Origin: Halorientalis pallida
GTDB taxonomy: Archaea > Halobacteriota > Halobacteria > Halobacteriales > Haloarculaceae
Reading direction: 5' to 3'
Assembly: GCF_004118325.1 (NCBI RefSeq)
Contig: NZ_RDFA01000002.1
Coordinates: 62,001 to 126,000 of the forward strand
DNA length: 64,000 nt
Shown piece after piece: positions 51,778 to 60,360 of this stretch (positions are counted from its first letter, which is position 1; the number at the start of each line of letters is the position of its first letter). The notes beneath the pieces are model-generated. The model worked only from the letters and a program-made list of their open reading frames with translations. It ran no database searches and was not told the origin of the DNA. The position numbers were made by a program, and so were the translations under genes.

Positions 51778-51975
51778 ATGGCTGACAGACTCGTCTGCCG
51801 TGAGTGTCACCGCGTCCAGCAGTCCGGCGAAGAGGAGGCGTGTGTCTCCTGTGGCTCCAGTTCGCTGACCGAAGACTGGGCCGGCTACGTGATCATCGCC
51901 CACCCCGAGGAGAGCGAAGTGGCCGAGGAGATGCAGGTCGACGAGCCTGGCAAATACGCGCTGAAGGTTCGTTGA
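51778..51975 (+). CDS. spt4: transcription elongation factor Spt4 (RpoE'')
   Basis: A 65-residue zinc protein. Cys7, Cys10, Cys22 and Cys25 (LVCREC and ACVSCGS) form the zinc site. WAGYVIIAHPEESEVAE and the C-terminal YALKVR match Spt4, the partner of Spt5 in the processivity clamp. It follows rpoE1 by 2 bp and precedes the dephospho-CoA kinase start by 1 bp. Confidence 0.96.
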   Translation: MADRLVCRECHRVQQSGEEEACVSCGSSSLTEDWAGYVIIAHPEESEVAEEMQVDEPGKYALKVR

Positions 51976-51976
51976 C

Positions 51977-52546
51977 GTGACCGACGACACAGACACCGAG
52001 GTCGTCGTCAGCCTGCAGGAGGCACTGCGTGGCGAGCTCAAAGACCCGATGGGTGCGGTCTACACGGAGGCCGAGGCGCTGTTCGCGGCCGCCGACCCGC
52101 CCCTGATCGCGGTCGGCGACATCGTCACGTACCACCTGATCGAGGCCGGCCACCGGCCGGACGTGGCGCTGATCGACGGACAGACCAAACGCTCTGCTAT
52201 CGAGGACCACATCCGGGAGGCCATCGACGCGGGCGTCTTCGACCGCGAGGTCGAGGTCGAAAACGCCGCGGCGGGACTGAGTGCAGGGCTCCTGTCGGCG
52301 CTCGCGACGGCCATCGACGCCGCCGGCGAGGGCGAGTCGACGGTAATCGTCGTCGACGGTGAGGAGGACCTGGCGACGCTGCCGGCCATCGCCGCCGCGC
52401 CGTCGGGCGCGAGCGTCGTCTACGGCCAGCCCGACGAAGGGATGGTCCTCGTCGAGTGTGACGACGAGATCGACGCACGGGTGACGGACCTGTTCGAGCG
52501 GATGGACGGCGACGACGAGCGGCTGTGGGACCTGCTCGAGGGCTGA
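51977..52546 (+). CDS. GTP-dependent dephospho-CoA kinase (DUF359)
   Basis: A 189-residue protein of the archaeal DUF359 family, shown elsewhere to phosphorylate dephospho-CoA with GTP in the last step of CoA synthesis. VGDIVTYHLIEAGHRPDVALIDGQTKR is the family hallmark. VENAAAGLS, VVDGEEDLATLPAIAAAPSGASVVYGQPDEGMV and the DDEID end complete it. The start is GTG, one base after the spt4 stop, so it is read from the same transcript. Confidence 0.92.
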   Translation: MTDDTDTEVVVSLQEALRGELKDPMGAVYTEAEALFAAADPPLIAVGDIVTYHLIEAGHRPDVALIDGQTKRSAIEDHIREAIDAGVFDREVEVENAAAGLSAGLLSALATAIDAAGEGESTVIVVDGEEDLATLPAIAAAPSGASVVYGQPDEGMVLVECDDEIDARVTDLFERMDGDDERLWDLLEG

Positions 52547-52629
52547 ACCGACCACCGGCCCACGGACGCGGTGACGGTACGGGCTTCGAAATCCTTTTAC
52601 TCGTTTCGCGGGGAGTACCACCAAGAACC

Positions 52630-52944
52630 ATGGATATCGACATCATCGAAGAGACGGAGAATCCGATGTTACACCGGACCGACGTTCGGTTCGAGATGGT
52701 CCACGAGGACGCGACGCCCTCGCGGCTCTCGGTTCGTGACAGTCTCGCCGCCAAGCTCAACAAGGACGCCGAGGAGGTCGTCGTCCACGAACTCGACACG
52801 AAATACGGCATGCGCAAGACCGTGGGCTACGCGAAAGTGTACGACAGCCCCGAGTTCGCCGCCGACGTCGAGCAGGACCACATGCTCGAACGCAACAAGA
52901 TCACGGCCGACGGGGAGGCCGAGGAAGAGGCCGAGGAGGCATAG
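52630..52944 (+). CDS. rps24e: ribosomal protein eS24
   Basis: A 104-residue small-subunit protein. ENPMLHRTDVRFEMVHEDATPSR and VVVHELDTKYGMRKTVGYAKVY are conserved blocks of the family; the Glu-rich tail is typical in haloarchaea. A TCCTTTTAC box (52592-52600) lies about 34 nt upstream, giving a separate promoter. It directly abuts rps27ae. Confidence 0.97.
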   Translation: MDIDIIEETENPMLHRTDVRFEMVHEDATPSRLSVRDSLAAKLNKDAEEVVVHELDTKYGMRKTVGYAKVYDSPEFAADVEQDHMLERNKITADGEAEEEAEEA

Positions 52945-53079
52945 ATGCCCCGCCACGAACTCTACGAAGACGACGGGACGACCGAGAAAGAAACGTGCCC
53001 GCGCTGTGGCGACTCCTTCCTCGCGGACCACGGCGACCGCCTCCACTGCGGCCGGTGTAGCTACACCGAGTGGCAGTAA
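52945..53079 (+). CDS. rps27ae: ribosomal protein eS31 (S27ae), 44 residues
   Basis: A very short gene immediately after the eS24 stop. The protein [11 protein letters not shown]...WQ has four zinc cysteines in CPRCGDSF and [10 protein letters not shown]. It is the archaeal free form of the protein fused to ubiquitin in eukaryotes. TAA stop at 53077-53079. Confidence 0.95.
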   Translation: MPRHELYEDDGTTEKETCPRCGDSFLADHGDRLHCGRCSYTEWQ

Positions 53080-53088
53080 CGACCCGGT

Positions 53089-54510
53089 TCAGTTCTCGTC
53101 AGTTCGCCGTCGGGCCCACAGCGCCGCGGCCGCGCTGCCGAGCCCAGCGACCGCACTCGTGACCCCGAGCCCCGGCCCCGAACCGGTCGTCGTCGCCGGT
53201 TCGGTCGCGTCGGCCGCGCCAGCAGTCGACTCGCCGACCGTCGGTGTCGACGCCGTCCCGGTTCCTGCTGTCGACTGGCGGGCCGGCGAATCAGTCCGCC
53301 CGTCGGTCGTCGGGGTGTCCGGAGCGGGGGACGCCGTCGTCCGTGGCGGCTGCCCGGCCGACTGCCCGGAGGGATCGTACAGCCCGAGGAGCGCGTCCGT
53401 CCCGCTCCCGCCGAGCAGGAGGACGCCGTCGTCGGTCGGCACGAGGCCGTCGAACCGATCCCACGCGCCCGGATCGTAGGTCCGGTCCCACTGCCGGTCG
53501 CCCGCGTCGTCGATCGCCATCAGCCAGGCGTCGCCGGTCGACTCGACGCCGGTCCAGCCACCGGCCAGTGCCGTGTCGTCGACCGTCGTGACCGCAAAGA
53601 GGACGTTCCGGTCGTTGGGGCCGTAGGTCCGGTGCCAGCGCTGGTGACCGTTCCGGTCGAGGTGCGCGACGTACGCGGCCGCCGTCGCCTCGCCGGGGCC
53701 CCGCGCCAGTCCGGTCAGAACGAATCCGTCGTCGGTCGGGGCGAGGTCGTAGGCGATCCCCTGTGTCTCGTACGAGCGGGCCCAGCGCTGTCGGCCGGTG
53801 TCGACGATAGAGGCGATCCAGGGTCGGAGATTGCGGTCGTCGCCGATTTCGGCACCGGCGAGGAGATACCCGCCGTCGCCGTCCGGGACGACACCGTAGC
53901 CGAACTGCCCGCGTTCCGTCCGTTGCCACTCGATGGCCCCCGTCTCGTCGATGGCCGCGATCCAGAGGGTCCGCGTCGGCGTCGCGCCGATCAGGAGGTA
54001 GCCCTCGTCGGTGGCGGTCGCGGAACGGATCATGGCCGCCGACGAGTACCGCTCCTCCCACTGGATCGACCCGTCGGCGGCGACGGTCGCGGCCCATCCG
54101 CCAGTCGTGTTCTCGCTCGCGCGGCCGCCCGCCAGGAAGTAGGTGCCGTCGCCGTTGGCGACGACCGTCTCGATACGCCCGCGGGCGCCACCTTCGTATC
54201 GACGGTCCCACTGGGACCGGCCGTCGCCGTCGAACGACGCCACCCACGCGTCCGCCCCCTGCTCGCCGGTCGCCTGCCGTCCGGCAACGAGGTAGCCGTC
54301 ACCCCCAGCCTCGACGGCCGCGTTCGCGGCCGTCAATCGGGTGCCGTCGCCCGAGTGGGTTCGCATCCACGCGAGGGCGCCCTGTTCCGACTCCGTCGTG
54401 CCGTCCTGTCCGGTCGTCCGTGCCGAGCCGACGCTACCGATTGCAGTCGCACCGACGGCCCCGCCGGCGAGCGTCGCGAGCAACCGCCGTCGTCGCAGTG
54501 TCCGTCGCAT
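53089..54510 (-). CDS. exported beta-propeller-like surface protein
   Basis: A 473-residue protein with a twin-arginine-like N-terminus (RRTLRRRRLLATLAGGAVGA), about seven repeats of 45-50 residues of the form WxxxYxxxxxxxxxxxxxxDDGxxLxG (for example WDRRYEGG, WEERYSSA, WARSYETQ, WHRTYGPN, WDRTYDPG), a Thr/Ser-rich segment and a C-terminal helix before ARRRTDEN. It looks like a propeller displayed on the cell surface; ligand unknown. ATG 54510 has a GAAATACC box about 30 nt upstream. Divergent from kae1-bud32. Confidence 0.83.
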   Translation of the reverse strand: MRRTLRRRRLLATLAGGAVGATAIGSVGSARTTGQDGTTESEQGALAWMRTHSGDGTRLTAANAAVEAGGDGYLVAGRQATGEQGADAWVASFDGDGRSQWDRRYEGGARGRIETVVANGDGTYFLAGGRASENTTGGWAATVAADGSIQWEERYSSAAMIRSATATDEGYLLIGATPTRTLWIAAIDETGAIEWQRTERGQFGYGVVPDGDGGYLLAGAEIGDDRNLRPWIASIVDTGRQRWARSYETQGIAYDLAPTDDGFVLTGLARGPGEATAAAYVAHLDRNGHQRWHRTYGPNDRNVLFAVTTVDDTALAGGWTGVESTGDAWLMAIDDAGDRQWDRTYDPGAWDRFDGLVPTDDGVLLLGGSGTDALLGLYDPSGQSAGQPPRTTASPAPDTPTTDGRTDSPARQSTAGTGTASTPTVGESTAGAADATEPATTTGSGPGLGVTSAVAGLGSAAAALWARRRTDEN

Positions 54511-54633
54511 GTACTGGGCCGGGGTGGTCGCGCCCTGGTATTTCAACGTTCGGACAGGCGAGGGGAACGGAGGCAGAGCGGGCGGTCCGGATGGCAACCC
54601 ATTTGCCCGCTCGTCGCCTCTCGACGGGCAAGA

Positions 54634-56325
54634 GTGACGCCGGACACGCGCGTGCTGGGCATCGAGGGGACCGCCTGGGCGGCCAGCGCCGCCGTCTACG
54701 ACCGGGCGACCGATACCGTCGAGATCGAGACCGAGGCCTACCAGCCCGACAGCGGCGGTATTCATCCCCGGGAGGCCGCCGAACACATGGGCGACAATAG
54801 TCCGGACGTGGTCGAGCGAGCGCTGGCGCACGCCCGCGAGCTGGCGGCCGACGATCCCGACTGCGGGGCCGACGACCCGCCCGTCGACTGCGTGGCCTTC
54901 TCTCGCGGTCCCGGGCTCGGGCCCTGTCTGCGGATCGTCGCGACGGCGGCCCGCGCGGTCGCCCAGCGACTGGACGTGCCTCTCGTCGGCGTCAACCACA
55001 TGGTGGCCCACCTGGAGATCGGCCGCCACCGCTCGGGATTCGAGTCACCGGTCTGTCTGAACGCCAGCGGCGCGAACGCGCACGTCCTGGCCTACCGGAA
55101 CGGCCGCTACCGCGTGCTGGGGGAGACGATGGACACCGGGGTCGGCAACGCCATCGACAAGTTCACCCGCCACCTCGACTGGTCCCACCCCGGCGGGCCG
55201 AAGGTCGAAGAGGCCGCCGAGGACGGCGCGTACCACGAGCTCCCCTACGTCGTCAAGGGAATGGACTTCTCTTTCTCGGGCGTGATGAGCGCCGCCAAGG
55301 ACGCCGTGGACGGGGGGCCCGCGAGCAGCGCGAGTGGGGCCTCGTCGGATCCACGATCCGACGGTGGGGTTCCCGTCGAAGACGTGTGTCACGGCCTGCA
55401 GGAGAGTGTCTTCGCGATGCTGACGGAGGTCAGCGAGCGCGCCCTCTCCCTGACCGGGAGCGACGAACTCGTCCTCGGTGGCGGGGTGGGTCAGAACGCC
55501 CGCCTGCGGGAGATGCTGGGCGAGATGTGCGAGCAACGCGGCGCGGACTTCTTCGCCCCCGAAGCGCGCTTCCTCCGGGACAACGCCGGCATGATCGCGG
55601 TGCTGGGCGCGAAGATGTACGCGGCCGGCGACACGCTCTCGATAGCGGAGTCGGGCATCGACGCGGATTTTCGGCCGGATCAGGTCGAAGTCAGTTGGCG
55701 GGAAGACGAGTCGCCCCACTACCGACCCGACGACGCCGACGAACTGCAGGGCGCGGAGGCGACCGTCGAGATCGACGGCGACCGCGTGGTCAAACACCGC
55801 CGACCCCGGAGCTACCGCCACCCGGAACTGGACGAGCGGTTGCGGGTCGAACGCACCCGCGAAGAGGCCCGGCTCACCGCGGAGGCGCGCCGCCACGGCG
55901 TCCCCACGCCGGTCGTGCTGGACGTGGACCCCTGGGAGACCCGACTGGTCTTCGAGCGCGTCGGCGACGCGGACCTCCGGGAGCGGTTGACCGAGCCCAA
56001 CGTCCGGGCCGTGGGCCGCCACCTGGCGACGATCCACGAGGCCGGGTTCGTCCACGGCGACCCGACGACGCGGAACGTCCGCGTTTCCCTCGACGGTACT
56101 GACGACGACGGCCGCGCGTACCTCATCGACTTCGGGCTGGGCTACTACACCGACGACCGCGAGGACTACGCGATGGATCTGCACGTGCTGGCCCAGTCGC
56201 TTGCAGGGACGGCCGACGATCCCGAGAGCCTGCTCGCGGCGGCCGAAGAGGCCTACAGTTCCGTCGGTGACGAGCGCGTCCTCGATACCTTGCGGGCGGT
56301 CGAGGGGCGCGGGCGGTACCAGTAG
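54634..56325 (+). CDS. kae1: Kae1-Bud32 fusion, tRNA threonylcarbamoyladenosine enzyme with kinase domain
   Basis: A 563-residue fusion of two KEOPS subunits that make t6A37 in ANN-reading tRNAs. Kae1 spans about 1-335: LGIEGTAW, metal His122 and His126 in NHMVAHLE, FTRHLDWSHPGGPK and LVLGGGVGQNARL. Bud32 spans about 355-563: the ATP Lys in VVKHRRP, HGDPTTRN and LIDFGLGY with the catalytic and metal Asp. A Gly/Ser-rich insert (GGPASSASGASSDPRSDGG) lies inside Kae1. GTG 54634 starts the conserved part. Fusion is usual in haloarchaea. Confidence 0.95.
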   Translation: MTPDTRVLGIEGTAWAASAAVYDRATDTVEIETEAYQPDSGGIHPREAAEHMGDNSPDVVERALAHARELAADDPDCGADDPPVDCVAFSRGPGLGPCLRIVATAARAVAQRLDVPLVGVNHMVAHLEIGRHRSGFESPVCLNASGANAHVLAYRNGRYRVLGETMDTGVGNAIDKFTRHLDWSHPGGPKVEEAAEDGAYHELPYVVKGMDFSFSGVMSAAKDAVDGGPASSASGASSDPRSDGGVPVEDVCHGLQESVFAMLTEVSERALSLTGSDELVLGGGVGQNARLREMLGEMCEQRGADFFAPEARFLRDNAGMIAVLGAKMYAAGDTLSIAESGIDADFRPDQVEVSWREDESPHYRPDDADELQGAEATVEIDGDRVVKHRRPRSYRHPELDERLRVERTREEARLTAEARRHGVPTPVVLDVDPWETRLVFERVGDADLRERLTEPNVRAVGRHLATIHEAGFVHGDPTTRNVRVSLDGTDDDGRAYLIDFGLGYYTDDREDYAMDLHVLAQSLAGTADDPESLLAAAEEAYSSVGDERVLDTLRAVEGRGRYQ

Positions 56326-56772
56326 TCACTCGGGGGTCACGTCGGCGGCGTGGCGGTCGTAGTAGTCGGCGATGAAGGCGACGAACAGGAACTTCAGCGC
56401 CATCGCACCGGCGGTGGCCAGGGCCGTACGGACCGGCTGGCGGCGGACAGCCGCGCGGACGGCGTAGATTGTACACGCGGCGTTGCAGACGTTCAGCAAC
56501 TGGATCGGATGCCGGCGGTCGCCGTGTTCGAGCCACAGGCGCTCGCCGTAGACGACGCGGGTCATCCACGCGTCGTCGTCGGTCGGCGGTTGGAACAGGA
56601 CGGGGTTGAGAACGACGAACAGCACGGTCCCGACCAGCAGGCGCTCGTCCCGGCGGTAGATCGCCAGCATGAGCAGGGGGAGGCTGGCGACCCGCGACCA
56701 CCCGCTTTTCGGGTTTGCGTGGCGCTCCCAGGCGGCTTCGCGCACGGCGGCGAGTCGGGACGGGTGTGACAT
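56326..56772 (-). CDS. DUF6653-like membrane protein
   Basis: A 148-residue protein with ERHANPKSGWSRVASLPLLMLAIYRRDERLLVGTVLFVVLNPVLF at the start, two or three hydrophobic helices, and GERLWLEHGDRR between them. The NPKSGWSR and YRRD motifs match the DUF6653 group as I remember it. Function unknown. Its stop abuts that of kae1-bud32 with no spacer. Confidence 0.75.
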   Translation of the reverse strand: MSHPSRLAAVREAAWERHANPKSGWSRVASLPLLMLAIYRRDERLLVGTVLFVVLNPVLFQPPTDDDAWMTRVVYGERLWLEHGDRRHPIQLLNVCNAACTIYAVRAAVRRQPVRTALATAGAMALKFLFVAFIADYYDRHAADVTPE

Positions 56773-56864
56773 GTGTCGACGGAGACACCGGAGTGGAATA
56801 AAGCCGGGTCCCGGTCCGACCGGGCAGGACAAACGTCTTAACGGGGCCAAACGAAACACGGAGT

Positions 56865-57137
56865 ATGGCTGACAAGCCGGAGTCCGGTGAGATCTTCGGG
56901 GTACCGTACAACTTCGAGCGACCGAGCATCAAGCGCCTGCTCTCGTCGTACTGGCGGCCCGGCGAGGGGATGCTCGTCGAGAAGCCCTTCGGCATCGGCT
57001 ACACGCTGAACCTGGCCAACTGGCGGTCCTGGATCGTCCTGGCCGTCGCTGGCCTCCTGTTCTACCAGGGCCGGCAGTCCGGCGAGGAGGGCGAGGCCGG
57101 CGACGAGGACGAACCGGTCGAAGTCATCGTCGACTGA
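56865..57137 (+). CDS. DUF5808 domain protein
   Basis: A 90-residue protein. FGVPYNFERPSIKRLLSSYWRPGEGMLVEKPFGIGYTLN is the DUF5808 domain, followed by one membrane helix (WIVLAVAGLLFY) and an acidic tail. A GTCTTAACG box lies about 28 nt upstream. Such proteins are common and uncharacterised in haloarchaea. Confidence 0.85.
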   Translation: MADKPESGEIFGVPYNFERPSIKRLLSSYWRPGEGMLVEKPFGIGYTLNLANWRSWIVLAVAGLLFYQGRQSGEEGEAGDEDEPVEVIVD

Positions 57138-57176
57138 ATCGACGCGTCTTTTGACCGGCGGCGCGGACCGCCGGGT

Positions 57177-57866
57177 ATGCTCCGGTTCGTGACGACCAAC
57201 CAGGGGAAGGTACGGGAAGCCCGCGAGTATCTCGGCGACGATACGGTCGAACAGCTCGATTTCGACTACACGGAGATTCAGGCCGACGACCTCGCGGCCG
57301 TGGCGGCCCACGGCGCGCGGGAAGCCTACCGCCACACCGTCGTGTCGGAGACTCGACGAGCAGACGGCTCCGCCGTCGACGTCGGTGAACCGGTGCTGGT
57401 CGACGACGCTGGCCTGTTCGTCGACGCCTTCGACGGGTTTCCGGGTCCCTACTCCTCGTACGTCGAGGACACGGTGGGTGTCGAGCGTGTCTGGCGGCTC
57501 ACCCGCGAGGAGGACGACCGCACGGCGGCGTTCAGGACCGTGCTGGCCTACTGCGACGGCGAGGGCTTCGACGCGTCGCCGGAACCGGTCGAGCACGAGC
57601 GGCGCGGGCAGGACCAGGGTGCCGAGGAACGTGCGGCGGCGACGACGGACGACCAGGTGGCCGAGGGCGACCTGCCGGTGAAGATCTTCGAGGGGTACGT
57701 CCCCGGCGAGATCGTCGCGCCGCGCGGGGAGGGTGGCTTCGGCTACGATCCCATCTTCGAGCACGACGGGACGACGTTCGCCGAGATGACACCCGAGGAG
57801 AAGAACGCGGTCTCCCATCGCGGGCGGGCGTTAGCGAAGTTCGGGGAGTGGTACCGGGAGCGCTAG
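57177..57866 (+). CDS. XTP/dITP pyrophosphatase (HAM1/RdgB family)
   Basis: A 229-residue house-cleaning enzyme that removes xanthosine and inosine triphosphates. FVTTNQGKVREA is the substrate motif, VLVDDAGLFVDAFDGFPGPYSSYV the metal site and GGFGYDPIFEH, SHRGRALAKF the others. It carries an acidic insert of about 40 residues (SPEPVEHERRGQDQGAEERA and on) absent from short relatives. Only 39 bp separate it from the DUF5808 gene. Confidence 0.94.
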   Translation: MLRFVTTNQGKVREAREYLGDDTVEQLDFDYTEIQADDLAAVAAHGAREAYRHTVVSETRRADGSAVDVGEPVLVDDAGLFVDAFDGFPGPYSSYVEDTVGVERVWRLTREEDDRTAAFRTVLAYCDGEGFDASPEPVEHERRGQDQGAEERAAATTDDQVAEGDLPVKIFEGYVPGEIVAPRGEGGFGYDPIFEHDGTTFAEMTPEEKNAVSHRGRALAKFGEWYRER

Positions 57867-57877
57867 CGGCCGGTACG

Positions 57878-57933
57878 CCGGGAGAACTCCGTTCTCCCGG
57901 AAGTCCCGAGAGCGAACGAAGTGAGCGATCGGG
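57878..57933. repeat. hairpin pair after the XTP pyrophosphatase gene
   Basis: CCGGGAGAAC (57878-57887) and GTTCTCCCGG (57891-57900) form a perfect 10-bp stem with a 3-nt loop. TCCCGA (57904-57909) and TCGGGA (57928-57933) flank GAGCGAACGAAGTGAGCG, a unit of the kind that recurs between haloarchaeal genes and resembles the palindromes at 2645-2732. The remaining gap to 58105 carries no clear gene; TGGTACC...GAGCG at 58011-58030 partly repeats the end of the pyrophosphatase gene. Confidence 0.55.
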
Positions 57934-58105
57934 AGCCGAGCGGTAGCGAGGCATACCGGACCAGTCCCAGCCCGCGCAGGAGCGACGCGACGAGCAGGAC
58001 CCTCCGGGCGTGGTACCAGGAGCGGTGGCGACTACTGGGCTCACCGCAGTATCGGCGGCGCTACAGTGACAAAGGGATTGTCAGTGACAGGTTCAGTTCG
58101 AATGA

Positions 58106-58306
58106 ATGGCTGGTCCCCTATTGCAACATCCGCTACGCGACGCGACGGCAGTAGCACTGATCTGGGTGTCGATCCATTTCTTGTTTGATCTCCTCGTGCT
58201 GAACGTGGTAATTCCGAACCAGGTCACGACGATGGGCAGTACGGCAATTACAGGCGGGCTCTCACTTTTCATTTCCGTGCTCTATCTCCACGAGAGGACA
58301 TCCTAG
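58106..58306 (+). CDS. possible small two-helix membrane protein
   Basis: A 66-residue frame with two hydrophobic segments (ATAVALIWVSIHFLFDLLVLNVVI and STAITGGLSLFISVLYL) and a charged end. Its DNA is AT-rich compared with its neighbours, so it may be acquired or poorly expressed. I find no clear promoter. It could be a real gene or the end of a lost one. Confidence 0.45.
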   Translation: MAGPLLQHPLRDATAVALIWVSIHFLFDLLVLNVVIPNQVTTMGSTAITGGLSLFISVLYLHERTS

Positions 58307-58367
58307 CTGTGGGACTCGGGGAGCCAACCCGTTGCAGGACACCCCGAGCGGAGCTACCCCTCCGACA

Positions 58368-58841
58368 TTACGCACGCGGGTCCCGGTCCGGTCCGGGATA
58401 CGCGCCGCCGACGACGACCTCGTACATCGTCTCGGGGTCGAACAGGGAGACGAACGCACGCGGTTCGCGGACGCTCACGTCGACGTGTTTCCGGAGGGCG
58501 GCACCGGCCTCGGCCGACTGGAGCCCCTCGTCGAAGGTGAGTAAGTGCGGGGCGTCGCCGTTGTAGGCCGAGGCCAGCGCGGGGTGGTCACCAGCGGGAT
58601 GATCGACGGGTTCGCGGAGCCGGTCGACCCGCTCGCGCCAGTCGCCGGCGAGGCCGGCGTCGGCGCAGTCGGTGATCACGGCCTCGGCGTCGTCGATGAG
58701 GTGGTCGCTGGCGACCAGCGTCACCCAGTCGTGGGCCCGCACGATGTCGAGGGCGTCACGGGCGGGACCACCGACGAGCAGGTCGGCCGCCAGCACGTCC
58801 GCGTCCGCGACGAGGCGGGCGGGGTTCGGGCCCTCAGTCAT
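58368..58841 (-). CDS. PIN-like domain protein
   Basis: A 157-residue protein with PIN-fold layout: LVADADVLAADLLVGG holds the first acids, SDHLIDDAEAVI the next, DHPALASAYNGDAPHLLTFDEGL the later ones. It resembles haloarchaeal PIN-like proteins rather than VapC toxins, and no antitoxin gene precedes it. The start overlaps the end of a 32-codon frame by 8 bp. Nuclease activity is plausible, not shown. Confidence 0.75.
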   Translation of the reverse strand: MTEGPNPARLVADADVLAADLLVGGPARDALDIVRAHDWVTLVASDHLIDDAEAVITDCADAGLAGDWRERVDRLREPVDHPAGDHPALASAYNGDAPHLLTFDEGLQSAEAGAALRKHVDVSVREPRAFVSLFDPETMYEVVVGGAYPGPDRDPRA

Positions 58842-58932
58842 CTTCTTCCCTCCGGACCGCCAGCCGTTCGCGGACGGTCGCGAGGGCGACGTCGTACTCG
58901 TCGGCACGGTCGAACAACTCGGCCCAGGTCAT
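58834..58932 (-). CDS. micro-protein of 32 residues coupled to the PIN-like gene
   Basis: MTWAELFDRADEYDVALATV then a basic-acidic end. It ends 8 bp inside the PIN-like gene start, so both are read together. The WxxLFxRAxEYDV pattern looks like a conserved haloarchaeal micro-protein and could bind its neighbour. Small size keeps confidence moderate. Confidence 0.5.
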   Translation of the reverse strand: MTWAELFDRADEYDVALATVRERLAVRREEDD

Positions 58933-58969
58933 ACCCGGAGTGGGTGGGCACGCGCCGAAAAGCCACCGC

Positions 58970-60058
58970 TCAGGCGAGCCAGCGTTCGCGGGCGAGCCAG
59001 TACCCCAGACCGGCGAGGAAGGCGATGCCGACGTTGGTCGCCACGGCGAGCAGGCCGATGGCACCGACCAGGGGCAGGTGGTCGGTGTCCAGCGCGACCC
59101 CGCCGAGCTGGACGGCGACGACGCCGAGCAGGGTCCCCAGCAGGGCCATCGGGAAGGACAACCAGAGACCGGCCACGAGCGCGCCGGCGAGATAACAGAC
59201 ACCGAGGACGACGTTGGCGGTCCCGCTCCGCGCGCCGAAGGCGTACTTTCCGGCGAGGCCGCCGCTACCGTGACACATCGGCAGGCCGCCCAGGGGCACC
59301 GCAGCCAGGGACATCCCGCCCATGCTCCGGGCGAGACGGTCCGGCGAGACGTCACGGTCGAACAGGTCGGCACAGAGCAGCGAGGTCGCGACCGCGGCGT
59401 TGCCGACGGTCATCGCCAGCTGGGCGAGCGTGCCCTCGACCGCGCCGACGGTGAGCGCGGGGCCGCCGGTCGGGAACAGCGACGGCGCGGGCAGTGCGGG
59501 TGCGGGCACCCCTGCGGCGACCGCGGTCCAGACGGTGCCGGCGGCGAGGACGACCAGCGCGGCGGCACGGCGGTAGCCGGCGACGGCCACCACACCAGCG
59601 AGGGCCGCGCCGACGGCTGCCACACCCGGGTCACCCAGCGCGAGATCCAGGCCGGCCCGTGCGAGCAGGAGGGCGACGGCGAACTGGACGCCCCGGATGA
59701 CCGGCCGGCCGACCACGGTCTGGAGGCGGGACAGCGTCCCTGTCGCGCCGACGACGACCAGGACACCGCCCGCGAGCAGGCCGGCGGCGACGAGTTCGCC
59801 GTAGGTTAGCGCACCGGCGATGGCCAGCCCCGCGAGGGCCTTCATCGGCTCGACCGACAGCGGGAGGCCGTACCGCAATCCCCAGACGACCTGGAAGACG
59901 CCGAAGCCCACGAGGACGTGGGCGAGCGACGCTGGCGTCAGCGCACCCAGGGCCACCACGAGGGGCAACACCGTAACCGAATCCCCTAACGCGCCCGTCA
60001 GGTCGCCGACGGTAACGGGAAGCCACTGCTCGACGCGCTCGACGGTGGAAACGGCCAC
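58970..60058 (-). CDS. MOT1-like molybdate/sulfate transporter
   Basis: A 362-residue membrane protein with about ten helices. GGLPMCHGSGGLAGKYAFGARSG is the signature of the putative sulfate/molybdate (MOT1) transporters, and VGDLTGALGDSVTVLPLVVAL the N-terminal one. It would import an oxyanion; which one is open. GTG 60058 is chosen because a GATATG box lies about 26 nt upstream; TTG 60100 would add 14 residues but overlaps that box. Confidence 0.85.
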   Translation of the reverse strand: MAVSTVERVEQWLPVTVGDLTGALGDSVTVLPLVVALGALTPASLAHVLVGFGVFQVVWGLRYGLPLSVEPMKALAGLAIAGALTYGELVAAGLLAGGVLVVVGATGTLSRLQTVVGRPVIRGVQFAVALLLARAGLDLALGDPGVAAVGAALAGVVAVAGYRRAAALVVLAAGTVWTAVAAGVPAPALPAPSLFPTGGPALTVGAVEGTLAQLAMTVGNAAVATSLLCADLFDRDVSPDRLARSMGGMSLAAVPLGGLPMCHGSGGLAGKYAFGARSGTANVVLGVCYLAGALVAGLWLSFPMALLGTLLGVVAVQLGGVALDTDHLPLVGAIGLLAVATNVGIAFLAGLGYWLARERWLA

Positions 60059-60360
60059 GAAAGGCCCTGGGAACCGCCGGCATATCAGCGTTACCAGCAA
60101 CCGTTCAGCGTTTCACGACCGCGATGGTGTGACCGAAACCGGCTAGATACCTCGTCGCGACGGTCGGTCACAATCTCCGAGAGGACGCGACGTCCGGCGG
60201 TTCCGTCGGGTGTGACGGATGTCTGACGCGATTTTAAGTAACACCCGAGCCTTTCGAAAATTAGGGCGCGCCAAGACGGCCTCAGTCTCCCATCCTTTCG
60301 CGCGCCCGGACACCGTTGACCCCACCCCACTTCCTTTCACCGCGACCGCCGAGCGGTGGC
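60059..60360. other. intergenic stretch with possible orphan promoter
   Basis: About 300 bp without a gene. ATTTTAAG (60231-60238) is a TATA-like element on the plus strand. GGGCGCG (60264-60270) and CGCGCCC (60301-60307) are a perfect inverted repeat just where a transcript from it would start. A short RNA is possible; the case is weak. Confidence 0.3.

Noticed and set aside
53632-54633. Upstream extension of the Kae1-Bud32 frame
   Set aside because: Runs antisense to the propeller gene and has no Kae1 similarity; GTG 54634 fits the conserved start.
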